From Pseudoscleropodium purum (Eukaryota > Streptophyta > Bryopsida > Hypnales > Brachytheciaceae), in assembly GCA_963969395.1 (NCBI GenBank), contig OZ017795.1:23541063-23605062 (forward strand): 64,000 nt of DNA, read 5' to 3'. How positions within the stretch are numbered: the stretch's first letter is position 1; each line of letters begins with the position of its first letter. Below the pieces are notes generated by a model. The model saw only the letters and a list, made by a program, of their open reading frames with translations. It did not search any database and was not told the origin of the DNA. This document shows, piece after piece, positions 1 to 11,799 of this stretch. Both the position numbers and the translations under genes were made by a program.

Positions 1-1607
1 CCATACTAAATGGATTTTTTCATCATATATTGCTAGAAGCTACAATAGTGACCTTTGTAAGCAATCATGATTTCATCAACAGTCATGAATTTATCAAGGT
101 TCAAGAATTTCTTCCACAAGTCCACAAAGCTCTCAACCAACCATCAGACTTTCCCTAATTTGTCAAACATGGAATTCGACTTATTAGTATACAACTTCAA
201 ATTATCCACCAAGTGAATGTTCTTTAGGATGCTAAGGAACCGGTCTCTAGACATAATACTCCTAATAATAGGGCATCCAAATAATGCATCATTAGACCAA
301 TTGTCTTTCAATGCTAGCTCTTCTTTCAACCCCATGTAGATAACAATCCGAAGCCACACTTTGAGGCTTTTGATGGTCAACTTCTTCCACTTGGATCCAT
401 AGTTTAGCTTCCTACTTCCCATTTTATCACATGTGTATTGCCTTGCATACAAATTCGTTTGCTCTACAATTTTTGTCAACATTGCTACAGGCCAAAATTT
501 CAAAAAGAAATAATGGACCTCATGCTTCCTCTATTCATAGAACGCAATCGGCCTAGGTTTAGGGCCACTGAAGGTACTACAACTACTACCAAACTTACTT
601 GTTGTGCTCTCCCACATTGACTCTACATATTTCTCCTCAAAATTGGAATTCTGCATGTTTTCAGAATTATAGATCCCTATCTCTCGAATCAAGTCTAAGT
701 CTCCTAAATGTATTGACTCGTGATCACTATCAAAAGTATACGGATCTGCTTCTGGAAAATCCTTAAATATAGCTTCCCAATCATTGGAATCAATATCATC
801 GAATAGTAGCTAAAGTTGACAAATAGTTTTGACAGGACTAGAAAACCCTAAACCCCAATTGTACTCTTCTTCACTAGACTTAGACCCTACACAATCAACT
901 TGAGACATACCTACAGTTGATTTTTGTTGCTTCTTTTATGACTCCTTAGCAACACAACCTTTCTACTTCAGCTTGTACAACTGATCCCTCAGATAAATTC
1001 CGCACTTTGCTAAGAAGTCCTCAGAGAATGTGTCACTACCACTATCATTACCACCCCAATCTTCTCCTTCAGTGTCGAAGTTGGCAACTATGCTTTGTTG
1101 AGGTAGGAAATTGTTACCCTTGAAAAGGGTTGGAATCCCTTAATACTCTACCATAGCCATTTTGATACTCTGGTCAATATGATCTGCCACCTTGACATCA
1201 ACAGCTCTAACTATGCCAGCAAAACAAACACGATATATTTCTTCTCTAGTACTTGTATTTGTATACATCAAATGAATTGAAGCCAGGAAACAATCAAAAT
1301 GGCTCTACTTATTTAACACACCAATCAATTTGTTGGTAGGGATGAAGACATCCTTTGGGAAGTCTCCTAGAGCATACAAGTCACAATGATTGTAGATTTG
1401 TGTCTTCCGTAATGCGGGGACTGTGCCTTCCGGGCCATCATCATCACTACCGTTGTTTTGGTTGGGGTGGGCACCATCTCCACCCACATTGGTTTCAAAA
1501 TGTAGTGCTCTACGTAGTGGACCCTTGTTGCCATCAACATCCCCACCATTGCCAATAAGCTGTCTCTGTTGCCGCAAAATTTGAGGCAACAAATTGTCCA
1601 CCTCCAA
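1..1607 (-). pseudogene. piggyBac-type transposase relic (DDE_Tnp_1_7 family), continues past left edge
   Basis: A broken minus-strand reading frame runs from about 1607 down to the window edge. The piece at 503-144 has the family's N-terminal core: a TNLYA block, then a block with MGLKEELALKDNWS and a block with MSRDRFLSIL. After a stop at 146-144 a shifted frame (about 125-1) continues with FVDLWKKF and TVDEIMIAYKGHYC. This matches the region of the first catalytic Asp in piggyBac transposases. Upstream, 1304-960 reads through a few stops into an acidic stretch (VANFDTEGEDWGGNDSG), and 840-545 is a second acidic stretch. An acidic N-terminal region is usual in this family. At least three in-frame stops and a frameshift show it is dead. 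The C-terminal part lies outside the window. No terminal repeat or TTAA target site could be placed. Confidence 0.75.
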
Positions 1608-2340
1608 GTGGAGGTTCTCCCACCCCTCTAGTGAGTTAGGGTGTGAACATGGTGAGGATAGTAGTCCATAGCCTTGCCCTTCACTGTAGCCTCATTCCAC
1701 TCTACCCCTCCCCATGACACCACACCTTCTTCGAGTGTTACCTTCTTGTTGGTTCCTACCATGTGTAGTTAACCCTCTGTTGTTGCGGGCCACGGGGAAC
1801 TCGATGTCACCTTTGTCATTGCTAATTGGAGCAAGGACGGCGGGTCTTTTGCTTGCCTTGTTGACTGGCACTCGACACCTTCTCTTCTTCCAAAAGACAT
1901 AGGTTGAAAAACTCGCTCACTTCTAGGATTGCTGATGCAACCCTCGCCTAAGAATTTCCTCAACGGATTGTCTCCACCACATTTTGCCCTTGCCCGCACT
2001 TTCCTTACCAACACTGGTGACCTTGCCACCACATTTTTGCCCTTCACCATCAGCGGCAGCAACGGAAATGTCAGGCCACAATTTCTCTCGCACTATCTCC
2101 AAAATCTGAAGAGGAAATTTCTTTTGCTCACACCAACCAAAAAATGAAACCATGGAGCGATAAAATTAATGCCTCTATTCTCTTTGTTGGCAACATTCTC
2201 AAATATGCTTCAGTTATGCAACTTAGAATTTTGGCTATGGTGTCTATATTGTATATTTGAGACCTTGTCCACTCTCCAATTATATTTGCTTCTACTTGTA
2301 GGTTAGGAAGAGGTTTTGGTGCCACCCCAAATTGAACCAT
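1608..2340 (-). other. Possible 5' part of the piggyBac relic, or adjacent decayed coding DNA
   Basis: Overlapping minus-strand open frames at 2340-2128 and 2153-1923 abut the transposase relic and lie in the same orientation. GC content is higher than in the desert that follows. One contains a basic Gly/Lys-rich stretch. I recognise no domain. They may be the first exon of the element or an unrelated fragment. Confidence 0.25.
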
Positions 2341-4538
2341 CTCAAAATCAGTTTACAGCAATGTTGTACCTTAGATTGCAACTACAAACTACTAAACAAA
2401 TGCATTCCAAACACTCATTCCCCGAATGCCCACTTCAACAAGACGCACACCACTTACTACAATTGCAAATAGTCGCACTCTAGAGAATCCAAAGGCAAAG
2501 CAAGGTAGGACTTGAGTTGAGCAAGGCGCACACTATTTCTTCCAATTGCACAGCAATGCAATCCACAAAATCCAAGAATAGAGCGTCTGTTGGAGAAGGT
2601 GGGAGAAGAAGCTAACTAAAGCTTCCATGGCAACTCTACGTGCTGTTCGTGCCAAGCATTTGCATAGCACCCAGGTTGTCCTCCCAATACCCATTCCATT
2701 GAAATTTCACGAGAAACGTACCCTCTCACCTGTCCTAGTATTACCTGCAACTTGGTTACTCTGCACTTCAAAAATCCATGAAAATTGAATGTTTTACTGT
2801 TTGCCAAATTAGAGACAATGTATGAATTGTGAATAGAATTTACTACCACTTTGTCCTATACATGTTTCAAACTTCTGGTTCTCAATTTTGTACACAAAAC
2901 TTTTAAATTTCCTTTGAAGACACTTTTTATCCTCTTAGTCCTCAAGGAATCAATCAAATTAACTAAAAGATCCTACATTAAGATCAACCCCAAATAAAGA
3001 ATATTATATTGTTTCAAAAGAAGAAAAAATTTGGATATTTATATATTTGAAATAACAAAGAATCTTTTGTTATTTAACCAAATGGGAATATTTGCCTATA
3101 CCTCACCCAATTTAGATTTCTTTGTTAAAAGGTGACAAGAACATTTTGTGTTTATTGGAAGGTCAACTAAAGGTTTGTGTATATTTAAAAATGGATGATT
3201 TTCATCCATTTTTTGGTGCAAATTTATTGATGATATATCCACATCATTGTAATAATTTCAAGACATTTTAGTTTTATATTTTATTTTCTTATATGGGGTA
3301 GTTTGTAAAAAAATGGTACACGATTTAGTATATTTCAATACTTTGAGCTTTTTTCTTTCAAAATTTTTTCTTTTTCTTTTGAGAAAATGTATCAAAAAAT
3401 GAAGGTTCTAAAATTTAGTTTCTACTCTATTTGGAAATTTTGAAAAATTCCTTGAAAGAAGCATTTTGGTGAAGTTTGAAGTTGAAGATCTATAATCACA
3501 TTTTAAAATATGGAGTGAAGTGGAAATTTTCTTTACACCAAAATATTTTACATTATAACGTACTTTTAATCTCAAAATTTTGGATTTTTCGAACATGATT
3601 TGTATTTTATATGAATTTTCTTCTTTTTTTCTTCAAAAATTCATGATAATTTCAAATATTTTCCAAAAAATTTGAAACTTATAAAATAAATATCATAAAC
3701 ATGATTTCATCTTTTAATGAATAAAACCAAAAAAATTCACTCATAAATAATGAAGAAATAGAGGATACATATTGAGAGACTTTCAAATTTGAGTATATAG
3801 TCATAAACTCCATCCAAATCAAATCTTGAATATTCATAAGAGTCAACTACAAAATTGCCCTCTAATTTGAAAGTGGTTAATTTTGTAAATCATTCAATCT
3901 CCTAAGTCCTAACCAATTTGGGGTCTCCAATTCCAAATATTAATTCAAAATTTTCAATTGTAATAAATAAATAAAGAATTTCAGCGTTTTTTAATATTAA
4001 TTTAAATTTTCTGCCTAGAATCAAATTTCGAAATATCTGAGTTACTTTGTTTTAGGATGGTATCAATCAGTCAGCAAATGTAATAATAAGTTAAGAGGAC
4101 AAATTGATTGATTCTAAACAACGCTTTTTCAGAAGATTATGATGTTGAATTGATGATTCATAATTGATGAAGGCTTGATATATTTATAGAACTTATGGCA
4201 GAACTTTTTGACCCAATATGGTAACAGTTGAATAATATAAATTTGTAACTTAACTTTATTCCAAGAGTTTTATATTGTCCAAATGGGAAGTGAAGACTTT
4301 CTACTTAAGATTATATACAACAAAAATAATACTGTAATGATAGTTTTTTTGAAACAAAAGAAAAATAATTGAAAGAAAGAATCCACAAGATCAAGTAAAA
4401 GGCTGTCACCTGCTATGATATCAAGGAAAAACAGTCTTTCCACTGTTGTGGGTTGACTAACTAAAAAAATGTCAAAACCACAATGTTCATCATGTAGAAT
4501 ATGGACTTATGTGTGCTTAGAGGATAAATTTGAAAGTT

Positions 4539-4660
4539 GAGCACATTTTCATTTGTGTAAAATTAAAAATAAATAAAAATAAAAGTAAAAGCTGAGCACA
4601 TTTTCATTTGTGTAAAATTAAAAATAAATAAAAATAAATGTAAAAATTGAACACATTTAA
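4539..4660. repeat. 55-bp tandem repeat, about 2.2 copies
   Basis: The unit begins GAGCACATTTTCATTTGTGT and ends in an A-rich tract. It starts at 4539, 4594 and 4649, so the period is exactly 55 bp. The first two units are nearly identical and the third is truncated (GAACACATTT). Confidence 0.85.
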
Positions 4661-5109
4661 CGAGTAATTTAGGAACTTGAGCTGAATATAAAAATCAATT
4701 TAATATTTGGGGATTGTTAGTGCTTGGAATTGCATACAATTGGTTCAAAAATGGTAATATTGACAACAATACTGATGTATGAGCATGAAAATACAAGCAT
4801 GTGAGCCTTGAGCATATGTATAAGTAGATATCTTACAATCATTGAAGGTGATCATAGTATAAACACCTATAATATGGATATCTATAACATAATCCACTAT
4901 ATTTGTAGAAGATTTTTATACTATAGACACCTATAGCATAGGTGTATAGGCTCTTAGGCTCATGGGTTCACACTCCTATGCCAACATAAAAGCAACTCAG
5001 TCCTCATGACACTATCTTACAAAATTGATTATGTTTCTTGATTTTTTGCATTCAATGAGCCATATTATATTCGTCCATATTTTAAATGATGTTGTTTTGT
5101 TTTGTTTAC

Positions 5110-5300
5110 TATGGTAAAATCTCTAGAACTGCACATCCCCTCGTTGTGTTTTTAATACTATTAGAAAAGAAGAGGTGCATAGGCTTTTTTATTGTAATGT
5201 TTGGACTTGATGTGTGAAATTTATTGAATTTTGAAGTTCTTATAAATTAAAAAATACTCTTACTTTGGTTGTGGCAATGGAGTAGGGTACACTAATGTGA
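5110..5300 (+). repeat. Dispersed repeat, copy 1 (mate at about 11800-12050)
   Basis: Shared landmarks occur in the same order in both copies. They are CATCCCCTCGTTG / TATCCCCTAGTTA, then a GGTGCATAGGCTT / GGATGCACGGACTT block, then TTATTGAATTT, then TACTCTTACTTT, then GTGGCAATGG / GTGGCAACGG. The copies are diverged and I cannot define ends. Confidence 0.6.
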
Positions 5301-6996
5301 ATGAAATCAAAATTGCAAATCTAAGGCTATAAATTGGACAAAGTGGGATTTTTTCCAATTAAAAAGCAATTATTGTTTGTAAGTGATTTGAATTCAAAGT
5401 AGACAACTACAAATATTAGATTTTTAAGGCCAATTTAGAATTAAATTCAATGTATATATACTATTCAAGTCATATTAGACATTTTTTGACTTGTTAAACT
5501 CCAAAGTTCTATGACTATATTTGACCCAAAATCCTTCCAAAATTGCCATTTCAAATGCCAAGATCCAAAAATTTAAAAATGTTAATTTTGAAATTTAACT
5601 ACATGGGCTTGTATTAGACAATTTGAAAATATAGACTAGATAATTGCAAAATTTAAATAGCATATGAGTATAGAAAAGATATATTGTGAGTAACAATAAT
5701 ATACACTTGTTTCCTAATAAACTTCCCTATTTTTTTATCTCATATTAGGGCATCCTCAATTAATGCTAGGAAAAAGCCCCTCCATCACTATTTCGCAAGG
5801 CTTTCTTTCCCTGCATTTGGGGTGGCGGTTGATTTACAAGTTGTTGCACCTCAATGCACCTCTCTATTTTCAACTTCTACATGTATTTTAAGCAATATTA
5901 AAATGATAATGTTGATTGAATTTGTTGCATTTGTGCTTGATCAAAGAGAATCTTGCTTTTGTGGAGCATTGTAGATCATTGGCACTAACATCATCAAGTG
6001 TTCTTGCATTTGGAGACTTCTATTATAAACTCAAATTTGCAAGTAAGTTAGAGCAAAATGAGCATTGATAACCATGATTTGCCAAGACCAATAAAAATTT
6101 TGTCTTTTATTTAGCTTTTAAAGTTGTTTATTTTTTTTATCCAATGTCTAAATTGGAATTTTTTTGTATCTATTCAAAGTACTTTTGAATACACTTCTAA
6201 TCATAGAAATTTCATACTTCAAATGATGCTCCACTTGTCTTACATTCAAACTATTTTCAAACCTTTACTATGATGTATTTTACAAGTAGCCACATTAGAA
6301 AAGTTAGAGTGTAAGGTCGTAGAAAGAATCAATTAGTGTCTAATTTTGTACTCTTTGTCCCCAAATGATCTTTCTGTTGGCCTAAAAATTTTGTCCAAAA
6401 ATGATCTTTTTGTTGCACTTTGTACATTGCAAATTAGTCAAATTTGGCTTTTGATTGCTATTTAGGACCAATAAAACAACTGTAAGTTATAGTTTTCTCC
6501 TCTATTTGTGCAATCATCAATAAAAAAAATAAAATGGCTAAAGGAATTAATCAACATTGTTTGTTCTTATTTTTTTGCATCTTTTTTAGTATTGCCTTAT
6601 TGAATAAGATGAAGCTCTAAAAGATAGAAAATACATCCACATATGGTTTTGGGCTTATAGTAAGTGCCTACAAAATGTTTGATTGCATATTCAACAAGTA
6701 AATGTCTATTGGTGCTCTTTGAAACTGCCCAAAAGATTCTACTTTTCAATACTCCAAAACTACATTTTGAAAAGGGCTCCAAAACTCAAAGTTTGTAGAA
6801 CGATAAGAATGCATCAATCTACTTAGAGTGCAAAATGGATCTTTAAAATGTTATTTTTAGCCTTAATCCAGAAAATTTTGTCCAACTTGAAGATAATTTT
6901 GGGATGAAGGTAGTAACATTTTGGCAATTTTCATGCTTTTTTCAGGAATACTATTAAAAACTTTAAAAACTTTAAAAACTTTAAAAATATATGAAA

Positions 6997-7070
6997 AATG
7001 TATACACCTTTGTTTTTATTTATTTTTGAAATCAAATGGGAGACCCATTGCATTAAATGTATACACCTTT
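6997..7070 (-). mobile_element. Tiny 5'-truncated LINE 3' end with 16-bp target-site duplication
   Basis: The direct repeat AAATGTATACACCTTT at 6996-7011 and 7055-7070 flanks a 43-bp insert (7012-7054). Read on the minus strand, the insert ends in an A-rich tail (AAAAATAAATAAAAAC). It begins with AATGCAATGG, which resembles the 3' terminus of the LINE relic at 24380-27592. The related element at 8269-8991 has one uninterrupted copy of the target, TATATACACCTTT. A long duplication plus an A-rich tail is the hallmark of target-primed reverse transcription. Confidence 0.75.
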
Positions 7071-7385
7071 AAGAAGATGGTAACATAGGAAGGAAAAGTA
7101 TAGAGAAGTTTCCTAAGTAGGAAACTAGAAATGTGCAAAATTTCTAAAAAATAGGTATTTTGATATTTTAATTTGTAAAAAATAGGGGACAAAAATGACA
7201 AAGATACTTAAAATTGTTTATTTGGAAGGACTTCATAGCAAAGAGATTTAATCAAAAGAATGATCTTGAAACCATCTTCAATGTTTAGAAGTGAGCGCAC
7301 AAGGCTCTAGTCTTATTTGCATGCATGTGGAGGATATAAAACAATATAATTTAAGATGCCATGTAATAAGAACATGTTTGCATAA

Positions 7386-7545
7386 CGTGGTTGTCAGTTG
7401 TCACATTGGACAGATTACTATTCATTTCACGTCCTATAGGACAAGTTACTATTCATCAGATGTATGTAAGACATACATTTGATGAATAGTAACTTGTCCT
7501 ATAGGACGTGAAATGAATAGTAATCTGTCCAATGTGACAACCATG
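7386..7545. mobile_element. 160-bp hairpin MITE, 8-bp target-site duplication (hAT-like)
   Basis: Positions 7401-7467 and 7471-7537 are reverse complements over 67 bp with a single difference, which would be a G-U pair in RNA, separated by a 3-base loop. Pairing continues outward past a 7-base duplication in the left arm to ends CGTGGTTGTCA and CATGGTTGTCA. The element is flanked by TTGCATAA at 7378-7385 and 7546-7553, an 8-bp duplication as made by hAT transposases. Each arm contains the perfect palindrome GTCCTATAGGAC (7431-7442 and 7496-7507). It has no coding capacity. Confidence 0.75.
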
Positions 7546-8268
7546 TTGCATAATCCAAAAATAGATCCAAAAAATTCAGCTCTAAGTCATTAATTTTGGA
7601 GACTCGCCAAATATTGGAAAACCCTAAATTCAAAAAGTGACAAATTAACAAAATTGATGCTTAAATATATATTTTTAAGAATTTTAAAATATAAGGGATT
7701 TGGTACAATTAAAGCATCCATTTTCAATAAAAATTCAAATTGATTGGCTTCATGCTTCAAAAATTATAGCAAAAGAGAAGTCTATTACATTATGTGTGAT
7801 GTTGAATTCAACCACTAGTTCTTGAAATCACAATGTACAAGTATTATATTTTAATAATTAATAAATTTAAGGTGGTCTGGACTTTCTACTTTTAGAAATC
7901 TTTCACAATATTCTACTATAATTGAATTGAGTTATGTACACTTATATAGACAATCATGTATAAATTGTTACAACCAATGACTGAGGGCTCTAAATTGCTA
8001 CACTTTTGCATGTTCATGCATGCATACATCATGGATTGTTTGAAAATGTTTCCAACTACTTCACAACCATAATATAGTGATTTACAACCTAAAGGTTAAT
8101 AAAATTACCATTGACAATAGACCTATTTCTTAATCCCTAAGAGTCTTTAGTATGAAAGGAAATGTGAATTTGGAGTTTTTGGTGCCAAAAAAGTTATAGC
8201 TTATAAAGATTTTCAACTTCAATTTTGTAATTTTTTCTTTTCATCTTATTTCTTCATGAACTAGTTTA

Positions 8269-8991
8269 GGGGTGAATGCAAGAAAGACCAATACTACTTT
8301 GCGTCACACTTGAGTTGTCATCAGCCATAATTTTTGCAAATTGAAGCCAATGTACTTGGAAATGTTTTTTGAAAATCAATAACTAGACAATAATAAGATG
8401 CTTATTTTTCAATAATTTTCAAAAATTCTTTTTTATTTAAATTCCAATTTAGCTAATTTGTCATACTTTGAGATTTAAGGTTTTTTTGGAACTGTGGACT
8501 ATCCAATTTTTTGATCTAGAGTTGAAATTTGTGTGGACTTATTCACGCACTAAAAAGTCATGTACCTACCAAGAATAATTAAACAAAAATTATTTTATGT
8601 CTTCTACATTCATGCAAATAGGACTCTCTTGCATGTGCAATTTTGAACATTGATAATAGTTTCAAAATGATTCTTTTGGTGAAATCTTTTTACCATGAAG
8701 TCTTTCCAAATGGCCAATTTTTAGTTTCTTTGAGATTCGTTTTTCCTGTTTTTTACAAATTGAAATATCAAAGTACCTATTATCATGACATTTTGCACGT
8801 TTCTAGTTTTCCTACTTAAAAAGCTTTACTATGATTTTCCTTCTTAAGATACCTTCTTCTCAAAGGTGTATATATTAAACATATTTTTTACCTTTTTCAA
8901 AAATTATTTTTTAGTTATAAAATACTCCTGAAAAATCATGAGTGCTATGGAAAACACTACGCAAAATGATCGGTCTTTCTTGCATTCACCC
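8269..8991. mobile_element. Non-autonomous PIF/Harbinger-like element with TTA target duplication
   Basis: The left end GGGGTGAATGCAAGAAAGAC (8269) is matched in inverted orientation at the right end, where the complement of 8991-8970 reads GGGTGAATGCAAGAAAGACC. Similarity extends about 37 bp, to TTTTGCGT. The flanking triplets are TTA on both sides (8266-8268 and 8992-8994), the preferred target of PIF/Harbinger elements. The 723-bp interior is AT-rich and has no transposase. Superfamily assignment rests on the target site and the G-rich terminus only. Confidence 0.7.
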
Positions 8992-9638
8992 TTAGAACCT
9001 TGCACTCAAATTATCAAGCATCAAGTGACCAAGCCAGTCACATCACTGTAAAATAGACAAAATTTGCTTTTTCAACATACTTGAATGTACTGCAATCCCA
9101 TGCATTTCATGTAACTTGTAGGAAGCTTATGAAATCATTAGTAATCCACCGCAAATGGATGCAGTGAGAACTCTAGGAGTTGAGAATTTCAGACTTTCTA
9201 TAACTTTCTTAAGAATTTTACAGATTGGTGCTTGAAATCTACTCCTGCCAGTATGTAAAAATGGCCGTTAACTCCAGACGCGGTCAGCAAAGAACCAATT
9301 GAAACATGAGCCATGAGAACGAATCACTGCACGGTTCAGTTGCATCAGGGTCAGCGTTAACTCTGACAAGATATTCGTGAAATTCGAGTGTTTCGGATGC
9401 CAAGGGAGACTCATCACTGGTAGACCCTCAGTGAGATCCAGTGGTCCCAGTTGTGATTTCCATCATTAGCTCAACTTGCTTAAAAACACAGACTGCTAAA
9501 ATTTATAAAAAAACACTGCTAAATTTTAAAGATCTGCTCTCACTTGGCGTTATTTCCCATTGTGAAAATGTTAAGCACGATCGATACGATTAGATGTGCA
9601 GGCAACGTTCACAAAAATGCTCCTTATTACTAGCTTGA

Positions 9639-9833
9639 ATTCCCACTTGCTGTCAAAGAGCATTATACGCGTAGTGAACCTAGTCCCAGTTGTGCACCAA
9701 AATGCATCTCCAAAACCCTCACTAAACCTTGGGATTAATCCCCACTTGGTATCAAGAGTGTTGTAACCAAAGTGAACGTAGTCCCAGTATGAACCCAAAA
9801 TGCATTATTTCCAAAACCCTCAGTTATGTCAAT
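9639..9833. repeat. Tandem duplication of a unit of about 99 bp
   Basis: Two head-to-tail units share, in order: CCCACTTG, a TCAAGAG-like block, GTGAACCTAGTCCCAGT / GTGAACGTAGTCCCAGT, CCAAAATGCAT, and CCAAAACCCTCA. Units start at about 9639 and 9738 and are roughly 80% alike. A more decayed related stretch may precede them. Confidence 0.75.
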
Positions 9834-10239
9834 TAGCGATATTCCGGCAATGCTTAGGCACCTTTCATAACGCCTGTTCTGAAATATAATACATACCTGT
9901 CCTAGATTTTACACCTATATGAACATGTAAGTTTCAGTTTTCGGCGTTGGAATCGTGCTACTTTTAACGAAATTGATGATCCTCATAATACCGAGTGTGT
10001 GAATTTATCACAGGCAGTTGTACCCACATCGATCCATACAGATACCCAGCGGTAGACACTCCCGGCAGTAAACTTTTCTGGGTAGAAATTGAGATGAGTT
10101 TTTGTGTTTTTAAGTTGCACCTGGAACTTCGATGCAAGAGTCCAGAACCATCCGCGGGACGATGTAAGTTAAGGCGTTTTGTTTTTATTGATTTGTTTGG
10201 ATTAAGTTAGGAGTTAACTGAAGAAGGGCAACAGTCTTA

Positions 10240-10560
10240 AATGAAGGGCAACAGTACAAAGGATTTGGAGTTTTGTACGTTTGCACTTTTGGAAGCAATG
10301 AATGCGCGCTGTTCCTATGGCCTATCCGAAGAGCAGTGGGGTCTCCGGAGAAGTGCAGATGAGTGCAGAAGAGCTTGGACCCTTCTCACCTTCGCCATGT
10401 GCAGGCGCCTCGCAAACGGCGGGGACAAACAAGGTGCAGACACGGCACTCTCCAAATCCGGCGAAGGCAAAAAAAGGACGCGCCGGGATTCCTGCCCGGA
10501 CGGAAGCTGATCGATAATGCCTACTTGGCTAGATGGATGGCTGGCTACGCCCAACGTCCA
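10240..10560. other. GC-rich relic patch, unrecognised
   Basis: A patch of roughly 320 bp rich in CG dinucleotides sits in AT-rich DNA. Overlapping plus-strand frames are open for 70-90 codons (10241-10510, 10302-10517). One is Lys/Arg-rich. None shows a domain I recognise, and there is no convincing start or splice context. It could be a fragment of a transposon or a dead exon. Confidence 0.3.
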
Positions 10561-11799
10561 TACTGGGTTGCTCGATCTCACGTGTAGGTACATGATGAAT
10601 TCAAAATCAACAATCTATGGACATAGTCGGAACTCAAAAGTGTCTTTTATTGAGAATGTGTATTTAGTGACATGGAATGTTGAGAAAATAGTGTGGGACA
10701 ACCTAATATGAGTATTCAATGGATAGATGGATGGTAAGATTGAATATTTTTATTAGATTGTCCAATTAAACATATAGGTTCATCATGAAAAATTAGATTT
10801 CAAAATCTATAAAATGGGTTTAAAATGGGAGCTCAAAAGTGTATATAATTCATCATGTTATTGATTACATAAATTAGTATGAAATGTTGAGAACATAATA
10901 GGATGCAAGCTCATGAGTCTATATAATGTGGATAATTGGATGGATGGTTTAATACCAAGATTAATGTGAAAGAATCTCCACAATAGAAGAACATGTAGAT
11001 TTTGAAACTTTTCAGGGTTTAGGAATTATAGTAAGAGGAGAATCTAGACAATAGATCTTCATTTCAGGACATTTTTTTTCCTTTTCTACTCAACCCTATA
11101 AGCATAAACTAATTCAAAACCTTGGATAAGAATTATAAAGTACATATAGAAGCCAACCTTTGATGGATTTCATAATGGCAAATGGAGAAGGCTGACACAA
11201 ATCTTGTTAAGATTTAGTTATAATTGGTACAAGATTGAGTTTTTTTTGTTTCTGGTAGTTTTTTTGTTGCTTAGATGGAACTCATATCCTATATTCATGA
11301 CCAATCTATCCAAAGGGCCAAATTGGTTTTAAATCCATATTGATTCTTTTCCTTATTATTTTCTGAAATTATAATTGATGGTTATTGATTTTAGAAAGGA
11401 AAAGAAAATCATGAAGCATTGAGAAATTACTCTAATTACATAGCTAAAAAATAGACAAAGTATCATTTTTTCCCTATAGTTCACCAAACACTTAGCTCTT
11501 GAAAAGTTACATAATCCACCTTGTAGGTTTATGCAAAGATTCTTAGGATTTAAACTTGACACTGACCACTGTGGTACATGTAACGATAATTCTATTAGTG
11601 ACTATTTCAACCCAAACCCAACTTAGCCTAAATGGTTACAACAAACAAGGCTAGGTTAGGTTTTAATTGACAAAAGCATTTTACCAATTCCATCCGAGGT
11701 AGGAATAAGGATTCATCAAATCTTTCTTATTTCTTATAAAGTAACCCCAGTGGATCAAATGGATTGACCAATTATTACCTTAAGTTAGGTTGGTTATTT

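Larger units (their letters stand above)
2341..6880. other. AT-rich intergenic desert
   Basis: No coding sequence is supportable. The stretch is AT-rich with many A and T runs. It contains a 55-bp tandem repeat (4539-4660) and one copy of a dispersed repeat (about 5110-5300), both listed separately. The short open frames here have no protein-like composition. Confidence 0.7.
6880..7812 (+). mobile_element. Older, decayed copy of the PIF/Harbinger-like element, inverted relative to the 8269-8991 copy
   Basis: From about 6930 to 7812 this sequence aligns in order with the reverse complement of 8269-8950. Landmarks include TTTTTTCAGGAATACTATT, TATACACCTTT, AAGTAGGAAACTAGAAA, TTATTTGCATGCATGT and TTGGCTTCA. 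Its terminal repeats are too decayed to place exactly. Two younger insertions interrupt it, a 43-bp LINE tail at 7012-7054 and a hairpin MITE at 7386-7545. The other copy lacks both, so it shows the empty sites. Confidence 0.65.

Noticed and set aside
1355..1558. His-rich plus-strand open frame
   Set aside because: It is antisense to the piggyBac relic and shows no independent support.
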